Assembly (NCBI GenBank): GCA_029243025.1
Contig: JAQWSU010000045.1
Span: forward strand, 186,001-250,000
DNA: 64,000 nt
Source: Pirellulaceae bacterium
GTDB taxonomy: Bacteria > Planctomycetota > Planctomycetia > Pirellulales > Pirellulaceae
Reading direction: 5' to 3'
Shown here: positions 48,011 to 55,695 of the stretch, one piece after another
Numbering within the stretch: position 1 is the stretch's first letter
How the letters are laid out: every line of letters begins with the position of its first letter
Translations under genes and position numbers: made by a program
Notes under the pieces: model-generated
The model's database searches: none
What the model was told of the DNA's origin: nothing
Seen by the model: only the letters and a program-made list of their open reading frames with translations

Positions 48011-48150
48011 GGTGCGGTGCTCAAGGTGCGGTGCTCAAGGTGCGGTGCTCAAGGTGCGGTGCTCAAGGTGCGGTGGTCGAGGTGCGGTGGTCGAGGTGCG
48101 GTGGTCGAGGTGCGGTGGTCGAGGTGCGACAGTCGAGGTGCGACAGTCAA
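48011..48150. repeat. 14-bp minisatellite, ten units
   Basis: Ten head-to-tail units: GGTGCGGTGCTCAA four times, GGTGCGGTGGTCGA four times, then GGTGCGACAGTCGA and GGTGCGACAGTCAA once each; a partial eleventh unit follows. Variant units are grouped in blocks, which suggests recent slippage or unequal exchange. Because 14 is not a multiple of 3, all plus frames read the same Cys/Arg-rich peptide series. This creates long but probably meaningless open frames. Confidence 0.95.
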
Positions 48151-48155
48151 GGTGC

Positions 48156-48608
48156 TCAAAGCGTGCAGGCGGATACCAACAGAAGAGGTGGACCACGAGG
48201 GAAAATGCTACCGTGATTCAGATTCCAGACTTCGCAGTCGGGAAGACTTAAAGAGGAAAGAGCAGCAACTTCGACCGCAAAACGCACGGGCTGAGCATGC
48301 TGCTGCGCGATCGAAAACCAATGGCAAGCGGGGCAATATCGATCCGCCTCAACGAACGTGCCGGGCTCGATCCGAGTGCGTAAACTGTTGCGTTGAAAAC
48401 CACACCTCTCGGCGTTGGGAGCGGCGGAAGTTCCGATCGCCACCATGAACGCAGCGTCCGTATTCGGAGCACTGCGGGATAACGACCTGCCCGAATGGCA
48501 ATGGCAGCCCCAACCCGGGAGCCAATGCAACGCCTGGCCCGCCAATACGATCGCCGCGTACGCAACGAGACTTGCGCAAGTAACGAGTTCCAAGCGTTGG
48601 CGTTTCAT
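48156..48608 (-). CDS. DUF2946-like small membrane protein
   Basis: A 150-residue protein with an N-terminal signal/anchor helix (LVTCASLVAYAAIVLAGQALHWLPG), Cys/His residues right after it (GCHCHSG), a later C-x-x-C (YCPACHW) and a closing RGPP motif. The same order (GQ-x-LH-x-LP, Cys/His cluster, C-x-x-C, R-x-PP) is seen in the protein at 49861-50229, so the two are paralogues, and it resembles the DUF2946 layout. A metal-related role is inferred from the residues and context. It lies 54 bp downstream of a PEP-CTERM gene on the same strand. Its ATG lies inside dispersed repeat copy B, and its stop codon lies at the edge of the 14-bp minisatellite. Confidence 0.65.
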   Translation of the reverse strand: MKRQRLELVTCASLVAYAAIVLAGQALHWLPGWGCHCHSGRSLSRSAPNTDAAFMVAIGTSAAPNAERCGFQRNSLRTRIEPGTFVEADRYCPACHWFSIAQQHAQPVRFAVEVAALSSLSLPDCEVWNLNHGSIFPRGPPLLLVSACTL

Positions 48609-48683
48609 CTTTTCTTCCAGTCGGCAAAAGGGACGCAAGTATCCGACAAACTTGCCAAGGACTTAGGAAGAAGTCCGGTTACG
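48594..48683 (+). repeat. Dispersed 90-bp repeat, copy B
   Basis: The partner of 36679-36768. It spans the 3' end of the PEP-CTERM gene (48663-49406, minus strand), the short intergenic gap, and the start codon of the DUF2946-like gene (48608, minus strand). On the plus strand it reads AFHLFFQSAKGTQV..., the same peptide pattern as copy A. Confidence 0.7.
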
Positions 48684-49406
48684 AGTTCGACGAACGAAGG
48701 GAAGAGCGCCGAAAATCGCCAGCAAGGATAACAACGCACTGCTCGGTTCCGGAACCAAGCTCGCAAACGCTCCCACACCTTCTTCGAACCTTTCCTCTTC
48801 TAAACCGAAGTTGTAGACCATCGCGAACTGATCGGAATCAGCGATCCCAGCGGCATCCGTGCTGATTGAGACCATAAAGCCATAAGCACCAAACATCGAT
48901 GGATCGGCTGCATCACCTTTCGGCTCCAGAAAGAAGTCCAAATCGCTATGGAAGTCTCCATTCGCCTCGGCTGCGCCGACGCGGTTGATCGCCGGATCGA
49001 AGCTTCCAGGCTGAGCACCCGTGATAGCGCTGATGAGCGTGTCGGGAACCAAGGGTGACGGAGGACGATTTACAACGCGAAGCTGGGCGCTGTCAGGAAC
49101 GGCCTGGAAGCCATCTTTCCAAAACAGCAACTCACTCATGACGTTGTAGACGATCTGGTCGTCTGCTCCGATGCCTCCACCCTCTTCGATCTCCGAAGCG
49201 AACCCAGGCTCGCTCGTAAACTGTAGATCGATGCCTTCAGTCGGAAACTCTCCTTCAAAGACAGCACCTTCATCGCCGAACTCAACAGCAATCTTTCCAT
49301 CCTCGTAAACAAATTCGACATCCGAGTGCCCGTCTTCCGAGTAAGCGATTCCGCTCACGCAGAAGGCTGAAACACACGCCAGGATACATCGTGACCAAAT
49401 TTTCAT
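48663..49406 (-). CDS. PEP-CTERM protein resembling the all3515 (Zur-repressed) family
   Basis: A 247-residue exported protein: signal peptide 1-23, mature start near EDGHSDVEFVYEDGKIAVEF, and a C-terminal PEP-CTERM signal (VPEPSSALLSLLA, RRTRNR). The mature sequence matches the paralogue at 50781-52061 throughout (GH-[ST]-DV-x-F-x-Y, PGFASE, DD/DEIVYNV, RPP/RPS, GDFHSDL-x-[FW]-FLE, GIADSD). I recall this layout from proteins named 'all3515 family Zur-repressed PEP-CTERM protein' in cyanobacteria; a profile search is needed to confirm it. The conserved His/Asp/Glu content suits metal binding. The ATG at 49406 has AGAGGA upstream. A TGCAACATCCA element lies about 39 bases before the start. Confidence 0.75.
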   Translation of the reverse strand: MKIWSRCILACVSAFCVSGIAYSEDGHSDVEFVYEDGKIAVEFGDEGAVFEGEFPTEGIDLQFTSEPGFASEIEEGGGIGADDQIVYNVMSELLFWKDGFQAVPDSAQLRVVNRPPSPLVPDTLISAITGAQPGSFDPAINRVGAAEANGDFHSDLDFFLEPKGDAADPSMFGAYGFMVSISTDAAGIADSDQFAMVYNFGLEEERFEEGVGAFASLVPEPSSALLSLLAIFGALPFVRRTRNRTSS

Positions 49407-49860
49407 CTCTGTTGTCCTCTCAAAAGTATAGATATAAGTAAAGATGCAACATCCATGGAGGATTTCCCAGGAATACATCTTGTTTCCCTGTTTTGGCGGC
49501 GATGCGTGTGCCGCATCTCAAAACCGCCACTGACTCGAATTGCAAATCGCAACAAAACTAAGATTCCAATAGCCGTCCCGACCACCAGCAATCGACGAGC
49601 GTGAAAGCCCGTGACCACCCAGATTTACAGTTAGAAACCACTACTTCCGCTTAAGTGCCGTTCGCTGCCAAAACCTCAACCCCTTCAATCTGAAAGGCTT
49701 GCCTCAACTCGCCGTCGGGACACCGCGTGAACGACTAGCCACGTAAGTTCCGCTGCGCAACGCGAGAAGCGCACCGTTCGCCTTTGAGGAATCAAAGATC
49801 GCTAGATGCGAACAATCCTAAAGACTTCAACCGCGTAGCAAACGCCAAGCTGGTTTCGAA

Positions 49861-50229
49861 CTAGCCATTGAAAGACTGGCTTGCGAGAGGAGGTGCGCGG
49901 GCAAGATGCAATGCGACAAGGGAAAGAGCCATGCGAAAGGGCTGGCGATCATTCAACAGGTCGCAGTTGTGGGCGAGAGGCAGCTCAATCCGCCAATCCG
50001 TTTGAAACTGCGCTTGAGCGAGGAATCGACAGATTAGGCAGTCGTAAGCCAATGTCGAATCAGAGTCAGTTGTGGGATCCGCCCCATGCTGGCAACAGTG
50101 ATCACACCCGTGCGTTTGGCTCGAGAAATGGTTAGCACTCGGAAGAAAGTGCAAACCTTGTCCAAACACAGAGACAAGGGCGAAAACGCCCAGCGCAACA
50201 AGAGCGATCGGATTCCAACGTAAACACAT
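49861..50229 (-). CDS. DUF2946-like small membrane protein
   Basis: A 122-residue paralogue of the protein at 48156-48608. It has an N-terminal hydrophobic helix (ALVALGVFALVSVFGQGLHFLPS), a Cys/His cluster (THGCDHCCQHGAD), a C-x-x-C (YDCLICRF), and ends in ARAPPLASQSFNG. It lies downstream of, and on the same strand as, the second PEP-CTERM gene (50781-52061), repeating the order of the first pair, although 551 bp separate them. The exact function is unknown; surface metal handling is an inference. Confidence 0.65.
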   Translation of the reverse strand: MCLRWNPIALVALGVFALVSVFGQGLHFLPSANHFSSQTHGCDHCCQHGADPTTDSDSTLAYDCLICRFLAQAQFQTDWRIELPLAHNCDLLNDRQPFRMALSLVALHLARAPPLASQSFNG

Positions 50230-50780
50230 TTTTGCGTTCCAACCAAGCAGGAACTAACGCATGACCGACCGGTTCCCATGCTAAGTCTTGCCGTGATGAT
50301 TGTCAACCAGCAATCCCTCAAACCACCACTCAGTTGACAAAAGCGCGTGACGAAAGCGCTGCCGTGGCACTCGCTTGATACAGGTTAACAAGAAATTCAC
50401 ATTCTCGGTTTCGATCCGTCGGCACTTCGCGAGAAAACGGTCCGCGATCAGAAACCAAAAACGGCTAACCGATACGCGCGTCGTTGACAAAGTCCAATGC
50501 CACCGTAGCCGCTTCGCTGAATCGACGACTTGTCGACCGTAGCAAGTTCGCAACTTTTCAACTTGGAGTAGGAATCTTTGCGAATGCCTACAGAAGTACT
50601 TCATCCAGCCGTGTCGAGCATGTCGCTACGAGGGGGCCTTCTGCCGAGTTCGCCCTCGGCTCGACAAGGTCGCTGGATCGCAAAAGACATACGATAACGA
50701 TGCAGCGGAGAAGATGCTCGAGGAACGACACGCGTTGCGACAGGATTTACTACGAACGAATACTTAACAGAGATGAGCCC
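50230..50780. other. Intergenic region between DUF2946-like and PEP-CTERM genes
   Basis: 551 bp without a recognisable gene. A 115-codon plus-strand frame (50484-50831) runs into the PEP-CTERM gene antisense and has no family resemblance. No clear hairpin, operator or repeat was found. Confidence 0.4.
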
Positions 50781-52061
50781 TCACGGACAAAGGCTGAACG
50801 ACCCTCCCGGCCGACCAGTACGACTACGTAGACTGGCGACAAGCAAGATCACCCCGAAAACTATCCCGCTTGAGCCTACGGGCTCTGGAACGGAGTTCGC
50901 GATCGAAGGGCGCAGCCCCTTTTCATAACCGCTGTCTTGAAATGCCATGACCAGGTCGCTACTCCCAAACTGCCCACTGGCGTTCCAATCTCCCTCACGC
51001 CAAGTTGCTCCCTCTTGAGATTCATATCGACCCGCTTGAAACACAGACACCAAGTCCGTGCTCGAGAATTCGCCATCCAAATCAACGTCGCCGTGCCATG
51101 TGTTGGCAATCCGAGTCACCCAATTGTCGAGATCTGAAACGCTCACTCTATCATCTCCGTCGAGATCAAAGCGAAGGTCAGTCGAATCCGTTCGAATGGA
51201 GGCGACAAGTGCCTCTGCGTCGCCGACACTAAGCTGACCGTCAAGATCAAAATCCCCGGGTGATGTCGGCTCAGACAACGACTCCTCGAAGAACGCGACG
51301 GCGCTCTCGTAATCATCGATGTCCGCACCGTAATGCCAAATAAAATAGAACGGGTCCGAATCGGCAATCGCAGCGCGGTTGGTCGACATCCCAAGCTGGA
51401 TGGCGTAGGTCCCTAAAGGTGGCTGCGAGTCATCATCGGTGGACTCGAGAAACCATTGCAGGTCAGAATGAAAATTGCCCGACGCGGACGCGCGGCCAAC
51501 CCGATTGCTTGGCGGATTAAGGCTTCCAGATTGCACGCCCGATTCGACCGATAAGATCGTGTCCGGAACAGATGACGGACGATTCCGTACTCGAATCTGA
51601 ATGGCATTTAGCTGCTCAGGCTGCAATGCTCCGTCGACCCAGAATTGCAGGTCCGACAGGACGTTGTAGACGATTTCGTCGTTTGGCATGATCCCTTGGT
51701 CTACATCCGACTCTGACGCAAAACCTGGCAACGTTTGAAACTGCTTGGAAATGCCGCGGGTCGGAAAATAGCTGGTGAAGGTCCGGGCGTTGACCTCAAT
51801 CTTGCCGGAATCATATTCGAATAACACGTCCGTGTGCCCAAAATTCTGCGCCGAACAATGCTGAAACGGTATCAGTGATAGCGCAACAGCCGCGCAACAT
51901 GCGCAAAACGAATCGCCAAACTGACATCGACTCGCGGGACGACAACATTTCGAACACGTCTCGAACGCCTCGCACGAACTCAATGAGTCATCCAGCGCGA
52001 ATCGGCTCTTCACTCGATGCGTTTGATAGGCTCCTTGCACCGTCGGATTTAATGTTTTCAT
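50781..52061 (-). CDS. all3515-like PEP-CTERM protein with dockerin block
   Basis: A 426-residue paralogue of the protein at 48663-49406, with an added calcium-binding part. The first about 50 residues are Cys-rich and precede the hydrophobic signal (about 50-70), so the true start may be further in, at a non-ATG codon. The metal-protein-like domain spans about 73-265 (GHTDVLFEYDSGK, PGFASESD, EIVYNVLSD, GNFHSDLQWFLE). A dockerin/EF-hand block follows (about 265-385; GDFDLDGQLSVGDAE, GDVDLDGEFSSTDLV), then a PEP-CTERM-like end (VPEPVGSSGIVFG, RSRTGR). The ATG at 52061 has AAGGA upstream. TTGCA elements are at 52066 and 52079, and a TGCAA-N6-TGCAA element is about 300 bp upstream. Confidence 0.75.
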   Translation of the reverse strand: MKTLNPTVQGAYQTHRVKSRFALDDSLSSCEAFETCSKCCRPASRCQFGDSFCACCAAVALSLIPFQHCSAQNFGHTDVLFEYDSGKIEVNARTFTSYFPTRGISKQFQTLPGFASESDVDQGIMPNDEIVYNVLSDLQFWVDGALQPEQLNAIQIRVRNRPSSVPDTILSVESGVQSGSLNPPSNRVGRASASGNFHSDLQWFLESTDDDSQPPLGTYAIQLGMSTNRAAIADSDPFYFIWHYGADIDDYESAVAFFEESLSEPTSPGDFDLDGQLSVGDAEALVASIRTDSTDLRFDLDGDDRVSVSDLDNWVTRIANTWHGDVDLDGEFSSTDLVSVFQAGRYESQEGATWREGDWNASGQFGSSDLVMAFQDSGYEKGLRPSIANSVPEPVGSSGIVFGVILLVASLRSRTGRPGGSFSLCP

Positions 52062-52552
52062 CTAATTGCATTTCCTTGTTGCAGACAATCAAAAAGAGCC
52101 TCATTCCCTGCCGTTTCTTCTGTAACGGCAGCCAAGACTCCCAAGGGAATCTCCGACGCAAGCGTGCATGAAATCAATTGGGTAATTTCTGACGTCACCA
52201 TCGGGCGTGTAATTTAATCCCCTGACAAAAGTCCCCGTCTCAGGGACGCCGTGGCCAGAGGCCGTGGGCAGAGGCCGTGGGCTCAGTCGCAAGGATCGGA
52301 GATGGTGGCTCGCAGGGCGGAAGGCTTCCACCTCAGGTCGACCTGCAGAATAACGCAGATGCAATTGCTTTGCAAGTGCGGACTCAGACCCATTAAGCCA
52401 TGAAGGCATCTGCAAATTTTTTGCACCAACACAGCGAGAGACGTGACGCGGACGAAGCAATCCTTTCGGGATGCGATCTGCGTGCGAGTGCGGTGAGGGT
52501 GGCGATGCTGAAGCGATTGGCGTCGAACGCAGACGCATCGTAGCGTCTGCGT
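52062..52552. other. Upstream region of the second all3515-like gene
   Basis: A stretch of 491 bp between the cobW-like stop and the PEP-CTERM start. It holds the candidate operator at 52360-52375, TTGCA boxes at 52066-52083, and a short 12-bp near-repeat (GCCGTGGCCAGA/GCCGTGGGCAGA) at about 52248-52281. A 145-codon minus-strand frame covers it, but its composition is low-complexity and no family is recognisable. Confidence 0.45.
52360..52375. promoter_or_regulatory. Candidate Zur operator TGCAA-N6-TGCAA
   Basis: TGCAA at 52360-52364 and 52371-52375, an 11-base centre spacing (one helical turn), identical to the spacing at 55070 and 55150. It lies about 300 bp upstream of the PEP-CTERM start at 52061. 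Confidence 0.5.
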
Positions 52553-53635
52553 TTATTCAGCCAAACACTGAAGCAATTCGATTTCAAACTCGTTCCAGCC
52601 CGACGTCTTGCGGTCAAGAATTATTTCAAGGCGACTATCACGCCGATAAGCTGAGGGGGCGTACGAGGTCCCATCCTTGGCTCGATTGATCATCCACCAA
52701 TCGTCTTCGCATCGAAATACTCCTTTCAATCGAACGATGGGATGGACGTAACCCAACAGATCAAGCAGCTTATCTCGATCAAAGATGTCATCAACGTGAA
52801 AGATCCAGCCGCATGCATCATAACCAGGGTCGTCGTTTTGGAATCGAAGTGGCTGGCGTGGAACAGGGCTTCGTTGAGCAAGATCGGTCCCTGCTTGTTT
52901 GTCCGGGCCATCTTCCAAGTGATGATGACTGCTTTCGTCCAAATCGAGAACCGGTAGGTCCGGACGGTTCGGTCTTGGTAGTGGGTGGGCATCGGCAAAC
53001 ATCGGAAAACGCACGGTATCGAATACCATATCCAGCAATCCGGAGTCGAGCACGCCGAAACTAGTTTCCAGGATCAATTGTTTCGCTGGGCTAAAACTCT
53101 CGACCCAAAGGCGACAGCGATCGATCAACTCGCGATCACGGTTGTCCGTCCAGTTTAAAACGACGATATCTGCCAATTGCACTTGATCTTGAAATACCTC
53201 CGTTTCGCGCCACCGAGGATCCTCAAAATCTTTCGGATCGATCAAACAAATGATATTGCGAAGGTCGATGGCCCTGGAGAAATTTGGTCCGCGAAGAATG
53301 TCGACGACTTTCGCCGGATGACTTACCCCCGAAGGCTCCAAGATCAAGCGATCGGGTTTCGTACGACGGATAAACTGCGCAAGCAACGGCTGAAACAAAA
53401 ATGCCAACGTGCAGCAGGCACAACCGCCACCTAACTCCTCAACAGCGATCCCCTCCTTGCTGGATTCAACCAAAGCATGGTCGATGGAGACCATGCCATA
53501 TTCGTTGATCAGAACCGACCAATTTTCACCCGCGGGGCGCTGATCGATCAGCTTCGCGATGGCGGTTGTTTTTCCCGAACCGAGAAAACCGACGATCACG
53601 TTCGTCGGAATACGCTCTCCCTTTTTCCAAGTCAT
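52553..53635 (-). CDS. COG0523 (CobW/ZigA-type) GTPase
   Basis: A 360-residue G3E-family GTPase. Walker A is GFLGSGKTT (residues 16-24). The metal-binding C-x-C-C motif is C72-A-C-C75 in GGGCACC. Later features are EPSGVSHP and a His-containing loop (SSHHHLEDG) before the C-terminal CobW_C domain (SPSAYRRDSRLEIIL). COG0523 proteins move metals, mainly zinc during zinc starvation, to client proteins. ATG 53635 is chosen because GGAG lies 8 bases upstream and it starts right before the P-loop; an ATG at 53704 has no ribosome-binding site. With the SufU-like gene and the divergent Fur/Zur gene it forms a plausible zinc-stress cluster. Confidence 0.9.
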   Translation of the reverse strand: MTWKKGERIPTNVIVGFLGSGKTTAIAKLIDQRPAGENWSVLINEYGMVSIDHALVESSKEGIAVEELGGGCACCTLAFLFQPLLAQFIRRTKPDRLILEPSGVSHPAKVVDILRGPNFSRAIDLRNIICLIDPKDFEDPRWRETEVFQDQVQLADIVVLNWTDNRDRELIDRCRLWVESFSPAKQLILETSFGVLDSGLLDMVFDTVRFPMFADAHPLPRPNRPDLPVLDLDESSHHHLEDGPDKQAGTDLAQRSPVPRQPLRFQNDDPGYDACGWIFHVDDIFDRDKLLDLLGYVHPIVRLKGVFRCEDDWWMINRAKDGTSYAPSAYRRDSRLEIILDRKTSGWNEFEIELLQCLAE

Positions 53636-53785
53636 CTTCGGTGCTCCATCTCCCGCATTACCCCAAGCCGACAACTGGGCTGCGGTTTCGAATCTCTGCT
53701 TCATCTAGAGCAACATACGCTCGTGTTGGTCGAATCAGACTCCAAGTATCCGTAGCCCCACGACGGTCACTCATGGTATGTAAGG

Positions 53786-54223
53786 TCAATTAGATTCGTA
53801 GTCCTCAATTATTTCGTCGAGCGCGACCCAGGCCATCGCAGCACATTTGACACGTTGCGGATTACGTGACAATGATTCAAACGCCGATAGGTCACCGAGT
53901 GCATCGGTCGATCCATCGTATTGCCCCCGAATCAATGATTTGAAATCAGCCGTCAGCTTCCTTGCAAAATCAACGGTCTGCCCTCTGAGTGATTCCGCGA
54001 GCATCGATGCTGAGGCGCGGCTGATGATGCACGCATCCGTATCCGTATCCCATTTAACCTCATCGACCACGCCAAGATCATTGATGACGACGTACAAGGT
54101 GATATCGTCACCACAAAGCGGATTGTACGCATCGGCACGCCGCGCGGGATCAGCCAGTTCGCCCTGAAATTCGGAACTCTCCCCGTGATCCAGGATAGTG
54201 TCGCTATATAATTCGTCAAACAT
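53786..54223 (-). CDS. SufU/IscU-type Fe-S scaffold protein
   Basis: A 145-residue protein with all three conserved scaffold cysteines: C37 (NPLCGDD), C65 (DACIISRAS) and C127 (VKCAAMAW), plus the D39 that follows the first. It has the SufU-type insertion (about 95-125) before the third Cys. SufU proteins bind zinc and deliver sulfur for Fe-S assembly. The start at 54223 begins the family's MFDELYSDTILDH; the longer frame adds nine residues. No SufBCD or SufS gene is in the window, so its presence next to a COG0523 GTPase and a Zur-type regulator suggests a zinc-related rather than a complete SUF operon role. Confidence 0.88.
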   Translation of the reverse strand: MFDELYSDTILDHGESSEFQGELADPARRADAYNPLCGDDITLYVVINDLGVVDEVKWDTDTDACIISRASASMLAESLRGQTVDFARKLTADFKSLIRGQYDGSTDALGDLSAFESLSRNPQRVKCAAMAWVALDEIIEDYESN

Positions 54224-54341
54224 AATCGATATGAAATAGGGATGCAGCAAACGCGTACGCTGGCCCGATCGAACAGAATCGGAAGCAGCACTTGCTGGGT
54301 GAACAGGAAAACCAATTGTCTAGCAGCGTCGAGCTGTCACG

Positions 54342-54950
54342 TCATGCATACCGACGACTCCGGGGAATGAAGTGCTCAGGATGATCTGCCACCGCCGCGC
54401 CTAGCATCCGCCAGGCGTAAGTCATCTGCTCCGGTGGCACCGATCCGTCCTTTCCGTTCCAATCAAGCAACGTCTCGGCTCGGTAATCAATTCCCGCGCG
54501 CTCTGCGATCCAAACTTCGTACTGGTGAACCCAATCAATCAAGGTCAACAACAACCGCTGGCAGCACGGCACCTGGCCTGCACGCGGTGAAACAAGTGGT
54601 GGCAAGTCTGCCACCAACCATGGCGGCCGAGACAAATCCGCCGCCGGAGTGAACTGCGGTTTGAAATCGAAGCGACGCAGGAACACACCTCCCCAGCGGT
54701 TGTCGCCACAGAACAGGCCGAAACCTCGCAAGATGACGCGCGACGTCGGTGATAAATCCAACCGGTAAAGACTGGCAGCGCTGCTGCCCGTCGGCTTTTC
54801 GATACGCTGAAATCCGTGCTGCACCAGAAGGTTTCCCTCGGAACCCTCGATATCGCGTCCCCAGCACCAAATCTGCTGGTTCAGCAGACTGGCCGCTTGT
54901 TGTGCCGAATCCGGGAGGCCAACTGCCGTACCGTCAGACCCTCGCTTCAC
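54342..54950 (-). CDS. Unrecognised protein in the zinc cluster
   Basis: A 202-residue protein that I cannot place in a family. The visible sequence has RGFGLFCGDNRWGGVFLRRF, a proline-rich middle (RPPWLVADLPPL), a CC pair (VPCCQRLLL) and a helical C-terminus. No signal peptide or membrane helix is seen. A GTG start at 54950 is preferred: AGAGGAG lies 8 bases upstream, whereas the longer frame begins with TTG. It is the first minus-strand gene after the regulator's divergent promoter, 118 bp ahead of the SufU-like gene, and probably shares its transcript. A TGCAA-N6-TGCAA element lies about 120 bases upstream of its start. Confidence 0.65.
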   Translation of the reverse strand: MKRGSDGTAVGLPDSAQQAASLLNQQIWCWGRDIEGSEGNLLVQHGFQRIEKPTGSSAASLYRLDLSPTSRVILRGFGLFCGDNRWGGVFLRRFDFKPQFTPAADLSRPPWLVADLPPLVSPRAGQVPCCQRLLLTLIDWVHQYEVWIAERAGIDYRAETLLDWNGKDGSVPPEQMTYAWRMLGAAVADHPEHFIPRSRRYA

Positions 54951-55069
54951 AGTAGCTACTCCTCTATCCCTCAACTGACTGCGTCCAGGCTGGAAATGAA
55001 GTAATCAGTTTTCAATCGCCTCCAGGCCCAACGCCTCCTTCGCGACCACAGATGCGACTATATCACACC

Positions 55070-55085
55070 TGCAATCCAATTGCAA
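55070..55085. promoter_or_regulatory. Candidate Zur operator TGCAA-N6-TGCAA (first)
   Basis: TGCAA at 55070-55074 and 55081-55085, with TCCAAT between, in the divergent promoter region of the unrecognised minus-strand gene and the Fur/Zur gene. The same 11-base spacing recurs at 55150 and 52360. Confidence 0.5.
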
Positions 55086-55149
55086 TACCTAGAGGCCGTC
55101 GATCGCCAGCAGTAGACTGTAAAGGAATGCGTCTTACTTGACTTGCTAT

Positions 55150-55165
55150 TGCAATGCAGTTGCAA
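55150..55165. promoter_or_regulatory. Candidate Zur operator TGCAA-N6-TGCAA (second)
   Basis: TGCAA at 55150-55154 and 55161-55165, with TGCAGT between, about 65 bases before the regulator's ATG. The site contains the self-complementary ATTGCAAT at 55148-55155. Autoregulation of the Fur/Zur gene would fit. Confidence 0.5.
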
Positions 55166-55230
55166 AGACATTTGCCGCTGGCTAGAATTCCATGTGGACA
55201 GTCAACCTCGATAGGGGAGTAGCCTCGCGC

Positions 55231-55695
55231 ATGAGTCGTACTAAAACAGACGCCGCTTGGGCGAAGCAAGCGCTGCGAGACGTGTCTCTACGTGCTACCG
55301 CTGCAAGAGTGGCCGTATTGAAGCTGCTGGCGTCAGAAGGGGCCCCGATGAGCCACTCGGAGGTCGTTGAATCGCTTGCCGAGTTTGGATTCGATCAGTC
55401 GACGCTGTTTCGCTGCCTGAACGAAATTGCTGATGCCGGACTGGTATCGCGACTTGACCTGGGCGACCAGACAAGACGCTTTGAGCTGAAAAAATCAAGC
55501 AGCGAAGCCGAGTTCACCCACCCGCACTTCATGTGCGTCGATTGTGGTGAACTCAAGTGTATGAATGATTTTTCGGTACAGATCACTCCATCACGAGGCC
55601 CCCGGCGGAACAGCCTGGGTTCGATCACTGAAATCATGATTCGTGGCCACTGCGGAAACTGCAAGTCAGAGTCGCGCGACGGTCGTACCGTTTAG
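55231..55695 (+). CDS. Fur-family regulator, probably Zur
   Basis: A 154-residue Fur-type repressor. The winged-helix domain (about 15-90) shows RATAARVAVLKLLASEGAPMSHSEVVESLAEFG and STLFRCLNEIADAGLV. The structural zinc site has two C-x-x-C pairs: C102/C105 (MCVDCGELKC) and C141/C144 (HCGNCKS). An H-x-H precedes the first pair (THPHF). GGGGAG lies 11 bases before the ATG at 55231, which is preferred over an ATG at 55192. The neighbours (COG0523 GTPase, SufU-like protein, all3515-like PEP-CTERM proteins) favour Zur over Fur or PerR. Candidate binding sites are at 55070 and 55150 upstream. Confidence 0.85.
   Translation: MSRTKTDAAWAKQALRDVSLRATAARVAVLKLLASEGAPMSHSEVVESLAEFGFDQSTLFRCLNEIADAGLVSRLDLGDQTRRFELKKSSSEAEFTHPHFMCVDCGELKCMNDFSVQITPSRGPRRNSLGSITEIMIRGHCGNCKSESRDGRTV

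Noticed and set aside
48011-48150. CRISPR-like array
   Set aside because: Units are contiguous, with no spacers and no cas genes; it is a minisatellite.
47853-48448. Plus-strand frames of 98-169 codons across the 14-bp repeat
   Set aside because: Their length comes from the repeat; no family match, and they overlap the better-supported minus-strand DUF2946-like gene.
52101-52538. 145-codon minus-strand frame upstream of the second all3515-like gene
   Set aside because: Low-complexity Ser/Pro/Arg-rich, with no ribosome-binding site, and it overlaps the candidate operator.
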